Part shown: positions 31,100-42,570 of the stretch, piece after piece | How the letters are laid out: each line of letters starts with the position of its first letter | How positions within the stretch are numbered: the stretch's first letter is position 1 | Origin: Methylobacterium oxalidis | GTDB taxonomy: Bacteria > Pseudomonadota > Alphaproteobacteria > Rhizobiales > Beijerinckiaceae | NCBI RefSeq assembly: GCF_007992195.1 | Contig: NZ_BJZU01000068.1 | Location: 1-64,000 of the forward strand | Reading direction: 5' to 3' | Length of the DNA: 64,000 bases | Translations under genes and position numbers: made by a program | The notes under the pieces: generated by a model | The model's database searches: none | Told to the model about the DNA's origin: nothing | The model's input: the letters and a program-made list of their open reading frames with translations, nothing else

Positions 31100-31444
31100 T
31101 CAGCGAGGCGCCGGCTCGGACTTCTCGGACGGAGGCAGCGTGGCATACCACGCGGCGTAGGGTGTCGCGGCTATGAGGCGCCGGTCGAGATCGGGGGCGC
31201 CGTCCGTCCACCAGGCCGGGCCGCGCTCGCCGAGATCGCGCTTGGCCGCCTCGATGGCGGTGCGGGCCTCGGCCAGCGCCTCAGGATCGCGGGCCCGCCG
31301 GCCGGCGCGGAGCGCTCGGCGCGCCTCCATGAGGGCCCTCAGGCTGCGGTCGCGCGAGACCGGCTCGAGATCCGGCCGGTGGCGCCGCCAGAGCCGGCCG
31401 AGGAGCACGATGTAGCGGCCGTCCGGCGTCTCGATCACCCGCAT
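31100..31444 (-). CDS. Small conserved protein of unknown function
   Basis: A 114-aa soluble protein starting MRVIETPDGRYIVLLGRLWRR, with an Arg-rich middle and ending KRDLGERGPAWWTDGAPDLDRRLI then TPYAAWYATLPPSEK. I recognise this as a small conserved proteobacterial protein sometimes labelled a biopolymer transporter, without evidence for that label in this sequence: it has no membrane segment. ATG 31444 is preferred over 31495 because the conserved N-terminus begins there. Function unknown. Confidence 0.75.
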   Translation of the reverse strand: MRVIETPDGRYIVLLGRLWRRHRPDLEPVSRDRSLRALMEARRALRAGRRARDPEALAEARTAIEAAKRDLGERGPAWWTDGAPDLDRRLIAATPYAAWYATLPPSEKSEPAPR

Positions 31445-31567
31445 GCCGGCTCTCCAGAGAGCAGGATCGAGGCGGGATGATGCGCGCGCCGGCAATCTGC
31501 GGCAACCGCTGACCGGCGCGCCGCTCCGACCGGCATCGGCCCGGCATCGCGGACCTCCGATGCAGGC

Positions 31568-32251
31568 TCAGGGGAGCATCGTTGCGACCGGCTCCGACTC
31601 GTCATCGCGCCACCCCATCGCGCCGATCAGAGGCACGAAGCTTACCGGACCGAGCGGGAGCGTGTCGAAGCGGTCCGCGTCCCGACGCAGCACCTTCACC
31701 AGAACTTGATCGCCCCTGCGCGACCCGACCGGCATGATGAGCCGCCCCCCGACGCGGAGTTGCCGGCGCAGCGTCTCCGGAACCTCGGGCCCTCCCGCCG
31801 CCGAGAGGATCGCGTCGAACGGCGCCCGCTCGGGCAAGCCCAGGGTGCCGTCGCCCGCGTGGACCCGTACGTTGCCGAAGCCGAGGCGCGCGAGGCGTTC
31901 GGACGCCTCGTCCGCGAGCGCGCCGTGGCGCTCGATCGCGTCGACTTCGCCCGCGAGCCGGCTCATCACCGCCGCTGCGTAGCCGGACCCTGCGCCCACC
32001 TCCAGCACCCGGTCTCCCGGACGGATCTCGGCCGCCTCGACCATCAGGGCGACGATGTAGGGCTGCGAGATCGTCTGGCTCGCTCCGATCGGAAGCGGCC
32101 CATCCTGGTAGGCGGCTCCGCGCACGGCCTCGGGCACGAAGCATTCGCGAGGGACGGCACGCATCGCCTCGATCACGCGAGAGTCGACCAAGCCGCGCCC
32201 CACGATCTGCCGCTCGATCATGCGGTCACGCTCACTGGAGAATCCCGTCAT
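31568..32251 (-). CDS. pcm: Protein-L-isoaspartate O-methyltransferase
   Basis: A 227-aa SAM-dependent enzyme that methylates isoaspartyl residues so that damaged proteins can be repaired. RMIERQIVGRGLVDSRVIEAMRAVPRECFVPE, YQDGPLPIGASQTISQPYIVALM and RVLEVGAGSGYAAAVMSRLAG (SAM-binding motif I) are hallmarks of the family; VHAGDGTLGLPERAPFDAILSAAG continues it. The Met at 32251 is chosen, since the 62 codons upstream carry no conserved sequence. Its C-terminus is the typical short one. No operon partner is evident. Confidence 0.93.
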   Translation of the reverse strand: MTGFSSERDRMIERQIVGRGLVDSRVIEAMRAVPRECFVPEAVRGAAYQDGPLPIGASQTISQPYIVALMVEAAEIRPGDRVLEVGAGSGYAAAVMSRLAGEVDAIERHGALADEASERLARLGFGNVRVHAGDGTLGLPERAPFDAILSAAGGPEVPETLRRQLRVGGRLIMPVGSRRGDQVLVKVLRRDADRFDTLPLGPVSFVPLIGAMGWRDDESEPVATMLP

Positions 32252-32802
32252 GCGCGCCTCCCGAGGTTCGCCATGCGTTCTCCGAGACAAGACCGGCGCA
32301 CCGGGCGCGTTCCAGTCCGGCGCGCGGCACCACCTCGGACGAATCGGGTCCTCAAGGGCGGCCATCGCGAATGTCACGAAAGCTTGGCTGTGCCGCGGCG
32401 CGGTCGCCCATCCCCAGGCGCGAGGGAAACTCCGCACCGTGGCGAACCCCGCGCCGGCTGCGCCCGCTCCGTGCGGCTGACCCGGCGTTTCTCCCCCTCT
32501 TCGGAGGCGCGGCCGGCCGAGAACGCCACGATCCGCAAGAGCTACCCCGCTCCGGCGACGCAGCGAGCAACGAACCGGACTCCGCCGACGCGCCAGCGGC
32601 GAATCCCAGAGTTGATCAATGCCCGCCCCTGCGCAGCGCGGACCACCTGATCGTTGATGCCCACCCCGCTCATTTTCCGAAGAATATCAGGCTATTCATC
32701 GCCGAATTTGATTGTATCTAGAAGTTGTAATACAGAGCAATATTGCGTGATTAACGATTTATTCACTGTGCGAGCAGATGAATCTTCTCCAACGCGCAAC
32801 TT
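32252..32802. other. Intergenic, promoter region of pcm and the chemoreceptor
   Basis: 551 bp between divergent genes. The last part, 32640-32800, is AT-rich compared with the surroundings and probably holds the chemoreceptor promoter. No gene is supported here; long open frames are GC-driven. Confidence 0.35.
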
Positions 32803-34512
32803 ATGGAGCCGCCGGTGAGACTTTTCAGCAACGCCAAGTTCATGACGAAGATCGCCTTGCCCCTGATCATCACGGTCATCGTGGCGGCGGGGCTCGTCGT
32901 GTATGCACACTCCGCGCTCCAGAACCTTTCGGATCGGACCCGCCAGATCGTCGACGTCCAGGCGGCACGCCTGGAGAAGATCATGAGCGTCCGGATCAAC
33001 GTGACCGAGGCGGCGGTCCAGGCCCGCAACATGATCCTCGAGACGCGCGACGCGGAGATGGCGGCCTTCCGGAAGCGCTACGAAGCTGCCGTCAAGGAGA
33101 CCTATGCGGCCACCGACACGCTGAGCAACCTCGCTATCACGCCCGAGCGGCGCGCGACGATCCAACGGCTGCGCGGCGCCGCTGAGGACTTCTTCGCGAT
33201 TCTCGAACGCGGCAACGCCCTTGCGTTGAAGAACGAGAACGAGGTCGCCACGAAGATCCTTCTCAACGAGGGGTCGGTAGCGCGAGGCAAGGTCCGTGAA
33301 GCCGTTCAGGAACGCATCGACACGCTGACGCAGGAATTGCGCACGGCGCGCGACGATGCGGAGGCGGAGGCCCGGATGGGTACGGTGGTTCTCGTCACTG
33401 CGGCCGTCATCGGCCTGCTCGCTGCCGTCGCGCTCGCCGGCGGCATCGTCATCCTGGGCATCACGCGGCCGCTCGGAAGCCTTGTGGGCGTGCTGCAGCG
33501 CATGGCGCAGGGCGAGATCGACGCCGAGATCCGCGAGGCCCGGCGCGGCGACGAGGTCGGCGCGGTCGGGCGCGCCGTCGAGGGCATCAAGGCGATGGTC
33601 GCCAGGAAGGCGGTGGACGAGGCCGAGCGCAAGCGCGTCGCCGACGAGGCCGCGGCGGCCGAGCGGCGCCGGACCATGCTGGAGCTCGCCGACGGCTTCG
33701 AGCGGGTGGTCGGCGGCATCGTCGGGCTCGTCTCCTCCTCCGCCACCGAGCTCCAGGCCACCGCCCAGACCCTGACCGCGAGCGCCACCGAGACGGCGAG
33801 CCAGTCCACCACCGTCGCGGCCGCGGCCGAGCAGGCGGCCGGAAACGTCGGCACCGTCGCCGCAGCCGCCGAGGAGCTCGGCTCGTCGGTCGCCGAGATC
33901 GGCCGGCAGGTTTCGGGCTCCGCGGATCTCGCGCTGGTCGCGGTCGGCGAGGCCGACAGGACGACCGAGCTCGTTCACGCGCTGAGCGTCGCGGCGACCC
34001 GCATCGGCGACATGGTGGGCCTGATCTCGAACATCGCGGGCCAGACCAATCTCCTGGCCCTCAACGCCACCATCGAGGCGGCGCGGGCCGGAGAGGCAGG
34101 CCGCGGCTTCGCCGTTGTCGCCGCCGAGGTCAAGGAACTCGCCAACCAGACGGCCAAGGCCACCGAGGAGATCAGCCATCAGATCGCGCAGATCCAGGGC
34201 GTGACGGGGCAGACCGTCGGCGCGATCGGCGGGATCGCGGGACGCATCCGCGAGATCAACGGGGTCGCCGCAACGATCGCCGCGGCGGTGGAGGAGCAGG
34301 GCGCGGCGACGCACGAGATCGTGCGCAACGTCGCTCAAGCGTCGACGGGCACGGCGGAGGTCACATCGAACATCGCGGGCGTCGCCAACGCGGCTGAGGA
34401 GACGGGAGCCGCCGCCGCCCAGGTCCTCGCCTCGGCCTCCGAGCTGTCGCGGCAGTCCGAGCATCTCGGCTCGGAGGTCACCCGCTTCCTGCAGACGATC
34501 CGCGCGGCCTGA
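32803..34512 (+). CDS. Methyl-accepting chemotaxis protein with 4-helix periplasmic sensor
   Basis: A 569-aa membrane receptor. TM1 at about residues 15-35, a helical periplasmic domain of about 150 residues, TM2 about 190-212 ([22 protein letters not shown]), a HAMP domain ([21 protein letters not shown]) and a long cytoplasmic signalling domain with the hairpin tip [20 protein letters not shown]. No C-terminal CheR-tethering pentapeptide is present. The 4-helix call for the sensor is from length and composition. It signals to CheA through CheW, which are not in the window. Ligand unknown. Confidence 0.93.
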   Translation: MEPPVRLFSNAKFMTKIALPLIITVIVAAGLVVYAHSALQNLSDRTRQIVDVQAARLEKIMSVRINVTEAAVQARNMILETRDAEMAAFRKRYEAAVKETYAATDTLSNLAITPERRATIQRLRGAAEDFFAILERGNALALKNENEVATKILLNEGSVARGKVREAVQERIDTLTQELRTARDDAEAEARMGTVVLVTAAVIGLLAAVALAGGIVILGITRPLGSLVGVLQRMAQGEIDAEIREARRGDEVGAVGRAVEGIKAMVARKAVDEAERKRVADEAAAAERRRTMLELADGFERVVGGIVGLVSSSATELQATAQTLTASATETASQSTTVAAAAEQAAGNVGTVAAAAEELGSSVAEIGRQVSGSADLALVAVGEADRTTELVHALSVAATRIGDMVGLISNIAGQTNLLALNATIEAARAGEAGRGFAVVAAEVKELANQTAKATEEISHQIAQIQGVTGQTVGAIGGIAGRIREINGVAATIAAAVEEQGAATHEIVRNVAQASTGTAEVTSNIAGVANAAEETGAAAAQVLASASELSRQSEHLGSEVTRFLQTIRAA

Positions 34513-34520
34513 GCGGTGCC

Positions 34521-34544
34521 CGGCGGCCGGGGCGCGCCCCGGCC
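34521..34544. terminator. Perfect 24-bp palindrome between convergent genes
   Basis: GCGGCCGGGGCG at 34521-34532 is followed directly by its reverse complement at 34533-34544. It lies 8 bp after the chemoreceptor stop and 1 bp from the mgtE stop, where a bidirectional terminator would be expected. There is no T-run on either side. Confidence 0.5.
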
Positions 34545-34545
34545 G

Positions 34546-35916
34546 CTACAGCAGAGTGCCCTTGAGGATCACCAGCGCCACCGTGAAGTAGATGACGAGG
34601 CCCGTGACGTCGACGAGCGTCGCGACGAAGGGCGCCGAGGCGGTCGCGGGGTCGAACCCGATCCGCTGCAGGACGAAGGGCAGCATCGAGCCTGCGAGCG
34701 AGCCGAAGGTGACGATGCCGACGAGGGCCGCCCCGACCGTCGCCGCCACGAGCGGCCAGTGCGGGCCGTAGTCGTAGAAGCCGGCCTTCTGCCAGATCAC
34801 GATGCGCACGACGCCGATGGCTCCGAGGATCGTCCCGAGGAGGAGCCCGGTCGGCAGCTCGCGCAGGGCCACCCGCCACCAGTCGCGCAGACGCACCTGA
34901 TGCAGCGCCAGCGCCCGGATCAGCAGCGAGGTCGCCTGCGAGCCGGAATTGCCGCCCGACGACATGATGAGCGGGATGAACAGCGTCAGGACGATGGCCT
35001 TCTCCAGTTCGCCCTCGAAACCCTGCATCGCCGAGGCCGTCAGCATCTCGGAGAGGAACAGGGCGCAGAGCCAGCCGGCGCGCTTCCGGATCATCGTGAA
35101 GAAGCCGATGTCCATGTAGGGCTCGGGGAGCGCCTCCATGCCGCCGAAGCGCTGCACGTCCTGCGTCTGCTTCTCGACCATGGCGTCGATCATGTCGTCG
35201 ACCGTCACGATGCCGATCAGGTGGCCGACCGCGTCCACCACCGGCAGCGCGAGAAGATCGTATTTCGAGATCAGCCGCGCCGCCTCCTCGCGGCTCGCGG
35301 TCGGCGAGACGGCGAGCGGGCGCCGGCCCGGCGCCACGGTGAGCACGTTGTCGTCCGGGTCGCCCGTGATCAGCCGCCGCAGCGGCACCGATTTCGTGAG
35401 CGCGCGCGTGCGCGGATCGAGCACGAAGATCGCGTAGATCGTCTCGCGGGTCTTCTCGACGCGACGGACGTGATCGAGGGTCTGGGCCACCGTCCAGTTG
35501 CCCGGCACCGCCACGAATTCCGTCGTCATCAGCGAGCCTACCGTCTCCTCCCCGTAGGCGCTCAGCCGATCGACGACCCCGCGCGTCTCGGCGTCGAGCC
35601 GGGCGCGCAGATCCGATCGGCCCGGCTCCTCGATCTCGCGAAAGATGTCTGTGACGCGGTCCGCCGACATGCCGGAGAGATACGCGGCGACCCGGTCGCG
35701 AGGCAGCATCTCGATGATGTCGGCCGCGCATTCAAGCTCGGGCTGGTCAAGCACCTCCACCGCCCGCTCCTGGGGCAGGCCGAGGAGAATAGCGGCCGCG
35801 ACCTCGGGAGCCTCCTCGTTGAGGGCCTCGACGATGTCGGGGGCGCGCTCGTCCGACAGGCGCGCGGCGAGAACGGCGGGGTCCACCCGCGCGTCGAGGA
35901 GAGCGGCTTCGGTCAT
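34546..35916 (-). CDS. mgtE: Magnesium transporter MgtE
   Basis: A 456-aa Mg2+ channel. The N-terminal superhelical N domain (about 1-130, rich in acidic residues, LGLPQERAVEVL, MLPRDRVAAYLSGM) precedes two CBS domains (about 135-265, including GEETVGSLMTTEFVAV and VVDAVGHLIGIVTVDDMIDAM) and a connecting plug helix. The membrane part has five TM segments with the selectivity segment FIPLIMSSGGNSGSQATSLLIRAL and TSASAP-type FDPATASAPFVATLVDVTGLVIYF. All usual domains are present. ATG 35916 is chosen over 36006 because the family N-terminus begins there. No M-box-like riboswitch was recognised upstream. Confidence 0.95.
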   Translation of the reverse strand: MTEAALLDARVDPAVLAARLSDERAPDIVEALNEEAPEVAAAILLGLPQERAVEVLDQPELECAADIIEMLPRDRVAAYLSGMSADRVTDIFREIEEPGRSDLRARLDAETRGVVDRLSAYGEETVGSLMTTEFVAVPGNWTVAQTLDHVRRVEKTRETIYAIFVLDPRTRALTKSVPLRRLITGDPDDNVLTVAPGRRPLAVSPTASREEAARLISKYDLLALPVVDAVGHLIGIVTVDDMIDAMVEKQTQDVQRFGGMEALPEPYMDIGFFTMIRKRAGWLCALFLSEMLTASAMQGFEGELEKAIVLTLFIPLIMSSGGNSGSQATSLLIRALALHQVRLRDWWRVALRELPTGLLLGTILGAIGVVRIVIWQKAGFYDYGPHWPLVAATVGAALVGIVTFGSLAGSMLPFVLQRIGFDPATASAPFVATLVDVTGLVIYFTVALVILKGTLL

Positions 35917-36451
35917 CGGTCTCGCCTCCGGGTCCTGGGCTCTCTGCCCCGGCTCGTCGCGCAATCCGGCCGTGCCGGCACGCGGGGCGCCCCGGAGGCG
36001 CCTCAAGGCGTCAGGCGGGGCAGCGGCGCGGAGCCGGGCACGGCTCGGACGATCGGTCGGACCTGTCGCTGGGCATCGGGATCGAGGGTGTCCTGGCCGC
36101 AGCGCCTCTCGAGGCCACCGTCGGCGCGCGGTTGGTGGCCTGCGCCGGTGATTCCGTCAAGCACTTCCCACGACGTGGCGATGCTGCACTACCCTGCCGG
36201 TTCGGCAGAGCTCGGGCCCGCTCCCAGCCCGCCGCGCGATCCAGGCTCAACTCTGGCGCGAGGGCCGTTGAAACCGCGCGCTTCGATCACCATCTCATTG
36301 TCGTTAAAAGGAAATTTTCGACTGTCCTGGGTCGCTTCGGCAGGGTGTCGGCCGGCCCGCTCATCCTATGAGAAATATAAGTGTAGGGCCCACTTGTATT
36401 GCGCCCAACGCATCGCCTATCTTCCCTCCATCGAAGCGAAGGAGACACGTC
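35917..36451. other. Intergenic, upstream region of the pqqA array
   Basis: 535 bp. The left half is GC-rich without a supported gene. The right part, 36285-36450, is markedly AT-richer and should hold the promoter for the three pqqA genes. Two small inverted repeats are visible there: CTCAT-CCT-ATGAG at 36360-36372, and AAGTG-TAGGGCC-CACTT shortly after. Neither is a site I can assign to a known regulator. Confidence 0.45.
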
Positions 36452-36541
36452 ATGAAGTGGTCCGCCCCCGTCGTTCAGGAAGTCTGCGTCGGTATGGAGG
36501 TCACCAGCTACGAGTCCGCCGAGATCGACACCTTCCACTAA
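36452..36541 (+). CDS. pqqA: PQQ precursor peptide PqqA, copy 1 of 3
   Basis: A 29-aa peptide: MKWSAPVVQEV, then CVGMEVTSYESAEIDTFH. Glu16 and Tyr20 are spaced E-x3-Y, the two residues PqqE cross-links to make pyrroloquinoline quinone, the redox cofactor of methanol and other alcohol dehydrogenases. It matches methylobacterial PqqA except for a few leader positions (for example SAP for AAP and a terminal His instead of Asn). AAGGAG lies 8 nt upstream. Copy 1 differs from the others at several third positions and at residue 7 (Val for Ile). Confidence 0.95.
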   Translation: MKWSAPVVQEVCVGMEVTSYESAEIDTFH

Positions 36542-36607
36542 GGTGCAGGCGGCTCGGCCGTGCCGGGTTTTCTTTATAAGATCTGAATATTACCTAGGAG
36601 AAACGCG

Positions 36608-36697
36608 ATGAAGTGGTCTGCCCCGATCGTTCAGGAAGTCTGCGTCGGCATGGAAGTCACCAGCTACGAGTCGGCTGAGATCGACACCTTCCACTAA
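36608..36697 (+). CDS. pqqA: PQQ precursor peptide PqqA, copy 2 of 3
   Basis: A 29-aa peptide identical to copy 1 but for Ile7. It keeps Glu16 and Tyr20. AGGAG lies 7 nt before the ATG. It starts 66 nt after the copy 1 stop codon. The spacer between them contains a short T-rich stretch (TTTTCTTTATAAG), so a second promoter or a weak terminator is possible. Confidence 0.95.
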   Translation: MKWSAPIVQEVCVGMEVTSYESAEIDTFH

Positions 36698-36706
36698 GGC
36701 TGCCCT

Positions 36707-36722
36707 CGGCTCTGACGAGCCG
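36707..36722 (+). other. Hairpin between pqqA copies 2 and 3
   Basis: CGGCTC (36707-36712), loop TGAC, GAGCCG (36717-36722). A perfect 6-bp stem with a 4-nt loop in the 69-nt spacer. It could stabilise the 3' end of processed upstream RNA, as in operons with unequal product amounts. Confidence 0.45.
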
Positions 36723-36766
36723 GTCGCCTCTCGAACCGTCAAACCCGTTCTTTCAGGAGAATCATC

Positions 36767-36856
36767 ATGATGTGGTCCGCCCCGATCGTTCAGGAAGTCT
36801 GCGTCGGCATGGAAGTCACCAGCTACGAGTCGGCTGAGATCGACACCTTCCACTAA
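36767..36856 (+). CDS. pqqA: PQQ precursor peptide PqqA, copy 3 of 3
   Basis: A 29-aa peptide differing from copy 2 at two nucleotides only: codon 2 is ATG instead of AAG (Lys2 to Met) and one silent change follows. Because codons 1 and 2 are both ATG, translation could start at 36767 (29 aa) or 36770 (28 aa). CAGGAG lies about 8 nt upstream of the first. Glu16 and Tyr20 are intact. Near-identity with copy 2 points to a recent duplication or gene conversion. Confidence 0.93.
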   Translation: MMWSAPIVQEVCVGMEVTSYESAEIDTFH

Positions 36857-36885
36857 GCTGACCGTCGCGTAAGCGAGCCGGTTTC

Positions 36886-36916
36886 GGGCGCCGTTCCCTC
36901 GGGGACGGCGCCCTTT
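36886..36916 (+). terminator. Terminator of the pqqA array
   Basis: GGGCGCCGT (36886-36894) and ACGGCGCCC (36905-36913) form a perfect 9-bp stem around a loop that can pair further, followed by TTT. It lies 29 nt after the last pqqA stop codon and closes the array, so no downstream pqq gene is expected on the same transcript. Confidence 0.75.
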
Positions 36917-37030
36917 CCATATGTGGCGTCCGCTTAGAGCAACGCAAAGCGCGGACGAAGCGATGACGGCCGGGCGGCGCCTCCTGCACCGCGCGGCCGT
37001 CATCGTTTTGGGTGAGGGCTGCGCCGCGGC

Positions 37031-37540
37031 TCAGAGCCGATAGCGGATCTGGTCGGTCCAGAAGCGCTCCAGGCGACCGAGCGCCTGGTTGAGGCGTCCG
37101 AAATCGTCGTCCGAGATGCCGCCGATCGGCTGGATCGTACGGGCGTGCTTGTCGTAGAGGCCCTGGATGATCTCGTGCACCTGGCGCCCCTTCTCGGTCA
37201 GGCTGATGCGCACCGAGCGGCGGTCCGTCTTCGAGCGGGCGTGATGCAGGTAGCCCGCCTCGACGAGCTTCTTCACGTTGTAGGAGACGTTCGAGCCGAG
37301 ATAGTAGCCCTTGGTCCGCAACTCGCTCGCCGTCAGCTCCTTGTCGCCGATGTTGTAGAGGAGCAGCGCCTGGACGCTGTTGACGTCCTCGCGCCCGCGG
37401 CGCTCGAACTCGTCCTTGATCACGTCGAGGAGGCGCCGGTGCAGGCGCTCCACAAGGTGCAGCGCCTCGAGGTAGGAGCCGCTCGCAACGGAGGCGTCGG
37501 GAGCGGTGGTTTCGACAACCTTGACGGCCTGGGTCTTCAT
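37031..37540 (-). CDS. ldtR: MarR-family regulator LdtR
   Basis: A 169-aa winged-helix regulator. The segments YLEALHLVERLHRRLLDVIKDEF, NSVQALLLYNIGDKELTASEL, GYYLGSNVSYNVKKLVEAGYL, DRRSVRISLTEKG and GGISDDDFGRLNQALGRLERFW fit the LdtR proteins of Rhizobiales, which control an L,D-transpeptidase and stress tolerance, as first studied in Liberibacter and Sinorhizobium. ATG 37540 is chosen because the preceding 45 codons are not conserved. No ldt gene is in the window. Confidence 0.85.
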   Translation of the reverse strand: MKTQAVKVVETTAPDASVASGSYLEALHLVERLHRRLLDVIKDEFERRGREDVNSVQALLLYNIGDKELTASELRTKGYYLGSNVSYNVKKLVEAGYLHHARSKTDRRSVRISLTEKGRQVHEIIQGLYDKHARTIQPIGGISDDDFGRLNQALGRLERFWTDQIRYRL

Positions 37541-37702
37541 CGTGTGCCTCACCCGATTGTTTTGCCGGTCGCCGCGAGGTCGGGCGCCGCTTATGGGCAC
37601 AACGTATGGCTCGGGAATGAAAGGCGATTTAAGCGACAGGATGAATTCGCGATTTACTTCTCTCGGTAAATGCAAACTGAAACGATCGCATCAACGTTCC
37701 AT

Positions 37703-38155
37703 TTACCTGACCTCCCGGGCTGCAAACCAAGACAGCACGAAGTAGATCGCAACAATACTTGCCTGGACGATCAGGATCGGCACGGGGGTCGGCAGGAGCT
37801 GCGGCGTGAGGATCGCGAGCGTCAGCGCCGAGGTCGCGGCGAGCAGCCAGATCACCCCGCCCCAGGCACTGGTCAGCCAGAGCCCGACCGCCGCCGTGAG
37901 GTCGATCACCGCGAGATAGACGATCACCGCCTGCCGGCCCACGGGCTCCGTCTCGAATGGCCGGCCGCCCGGAACGACGTCGAGGATGGTGGCCCAGGCA
38001 TGCACGCCCTTGGCGAGCCAGAGCAGCGCCGTCACGCGCATGAACCAGACGAGCACCGTGTCCCAGGTCGTGCGCGGCGCGGCGGCGCTCCGCTCGATCC
38101 GGTCGCCCGACAGGTCGCCGACCGCGCCGCGGCCGATCCGTCCCGGCCCGCGCAT
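37703..38155 (-). CDS. DUF6163 membrane protein
   Basis: A 150-aa protein with about four TM segments: VLVWFMRVTALLWLAKGVHAW, VIVYLAVIDLTAAVGLWL, GGVIWLLAATSALTLAIL and ILIVQASIVAIYFVLSWF. It resembles the DUF6163 family seen next to ldtR in related bacteria. Its ATG at 38155 is one nucleotide after the stop codon of the upstream hydrolase gene, so translational coupling is likely. Function unknown. Confidence 0.8.
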   Translation of the reverse strand: MRGPGRIGRGAVGDLSGDRIERSAAAPRTTWDTVLVWFMRVTALLWLAKGVHAWATILDVVPGGRPFETEPVGRQAVIVYLAVIDLTAAVGLWLTSAWGGVIWLLAATSALTLAILTPQLLPTPVPILIVQASIVAIYFVLSWFAAREVR

Positions 38156-38156
38156 C

Positions 38157-40874
<2,718 letters not shown>

Positions 40875-41000
40875 GCGCCGGTGCCGCCGGAGGCGCCTCG
40901 CCGCGCAGGGCCGATCTTGAGCGCCGCCGCGGCGCTTCCTACCTGAACGCCAGCGGCCGGATCGACTTGGAGGACCGGACCGCCCCGAGAGGACGCGGCC

Positions 41001-41489
41001 ATGCTCAATCCCCCGCCCGGATACGCCGAGCGCATCGACGCGCCGGCCTACAACCCCCTGACCGCGCTGCCCGCCCTGCGCGGAAGCCTCGGCGCGCGTT
41101 TCGTCGCGTACCTCCTCGACATCCTGTTCATCTTCGGCTTCACGGCGCTCCTCACCCTGGCTATCACGGTGCTCGGCGTGATCACGTTCGGCCTCGGCTG
41201 GACGCTGTTCGCGATCCTTCCGGCAAGCGGCGTGCTCTACAGCATGATCACCGTCGGCGGTTCCCGCCAGAGCACGGTCGGCATGCGGATGATGGGCCTG
41301 CGCGTGGTCTCGCCGGAGAGCGGGCGGCCGGTCGACATGATCACCGCCGCCGTCCATGCGCTGCTCTTCTACGTAGCGCTGTCGACCTTCCTGCTCTGGT
41401 TCGTCGACATGCTGTTCGGTGTGATGCGCAGCGACCGACGCCTCGGGCACGACCTCCTCCTCGGCCTTGCGGTGGTGCGCGCGCCCTGA
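41001..41489 (+). CDS. RDD-family membrane protein
   Basis: A 162-aa integral membrane protein. The RDD signature is GARFVAYLLDILFIFGFTALLTLAI; a second TM reads LGWTLFAILPASGVLYSMI, then the family's QSTVGMRMMGLRVVSPE. A third TM follows (AVHALLFYVALSTFLLWFVDML). RDD proteins are sometimes ion or drug antiporters. The order hemB, small gene, RDD and the arginyltransferase at 41618 is common in alphaproteobacteria. Function unknown. Confidence 0.88.
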   Translation: MLNPPPGYAERIDAPAYNPLTALPALRGSLGARFVAYLLDILFIFGFTALLTLAITVLGVITFGLGWTLFAILPASGVLYSMITVGGSRQSTVGMRMMGLRVVSPESGRPVDMITAAVHALLFYVALSTFLLWFVDMLFGVMRSDRRLGHDLLLGLAVVRAP

Positions 41490-41617
41490 ACGGTCCGCTT
41501 CCCGACGTTGAAATCCCGGCTGCGGGACGAACGAGGCTGTTGAGCGGAGCCTTATCGACGCTACACTCAGCACCGGCGGCGCTGGGCGCGCCGTTGGCCT
41601 CGAGGGCGACCTGAAGC

Positions 41618-42364
41618 GTGACGAGCCATCCGCGCGATACACCCCAGTTCTATCTCACGGCCCCCTCCCCCTGCCCCTACCTGCCGGGGCAGGAAGAGCG
41701 GAAGGTTTTCACCCATCTCGTCGGACGGCGGGCCCGGGACCTCAACGAGATCCTGACGCAGGGAGGCTTCCGCCGGTCGCAGACCATCGCCTACCGGCCC
41801 GCCTGCGAGACCTGCCGGGCCTGCATCTCGGTGCGCGTGGTGGTGGACGATTTTCGGCCCACCGCGAGTCAGCGGCGCATCGTCGCCCGCAACACAGACC
41901 TCGTGGGCAACCCGGAGGCAAACCGGCCTGCCTCCGAGCAGTACGCCCTGTTCCGCCGCTACCTCGACGCGCGCCACGGCGACGGCGGCATGGTCGACAT
42001 GACCGTGCTCGACTACGCCATGATGATCGAGGACAGCCACGTGGACACGCATCTCGTGGCCTATCGCCGCCGCGGGCCCGACACCGCGATCAACGGCCGC
42101 GGCACCGGCGCGCCGCTGGCCCTGTGCCTGACGGACGTGCTCGCGGACGGGCTGTCGATGGTCTACTCGTTCTACGATCCCGAGGCTGCGGCGCGCTCGC
42201 TCGGGACCTACATGATCCTCGACCACATCGCCCGCGCGCGGGCGCTCGGCCTGCCGTACCTCTACCTCGGCTACTGGGTCGAGGGCTCGCGCAAGATGGA
42301 CTACAAGGCCCGCTTCCTCCCCCAGGAGCGCCTGCTCGCCCAGGGCTGGATGCGCGTCGAGTGA
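41618..42364 (+). CDS. bpt: Aspartate/glutamate leucyltransferase (Bpt/Ate family)
   Basis: A 248-aa enzyme adding an amino acid from aminoacyl-tRNA to proteins with N-terminal Asp or Glu, marking them for Clp degradation by the N-end rule. The start is GTG. Signature segments include [41 protein letters not shown] and [43 protein letters not shown]. Length agrees with bacterial Bpt. Bpt versus arginyl-specific Ate cannot be told from sequence alone. Confidence 0.93.
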   Translation: MTSHPRDTPQFYLTAPSPCPYLPGQEERKVFTHLVGRRARDLNEILTQGGFRRSQTIAYRPACETCRACISVRVVVDDFRPTASQRRIVARNTDLVGNPEANRPASEQYALFRRYLDARHGDGGMVDMTVLDYAMMIEDSHVDTHLVAYRRRGPDTAINGRGTGAPLALCLTDVLADGLSMVYSFYDPEAAARSLGTYMILDHIARARALGLPYLYLGYWVEGSRKMDYKARFLPQERLLAQGWMRVE

Positions 42365-42570
42365 CGTCGCTCGGCTGAGGGAAGCCGCTCTGACCGAGGT
42401 CGTGCCGGCACGCGTCACGGTTGCACCCGCGCGATCCGGACCGTCCTGCGGCGTGCTGTGGCCGGAACGGCACAGCCCACAGGAATCGGCACGACCGCCT
42501 GCCCGCCGCCTTATTTCGTCCTCTCGAGCGTGACCGCATGACCGGACCGGGATTGCGAGAGAGGAAGTCC

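Noticed and set aside
35917-36451. M-box or other Mg riboswitch upstream of mgtE
   Set aside because: The region before the mgtE start on the minus strand shows no recognisable conserved riboswitch core.
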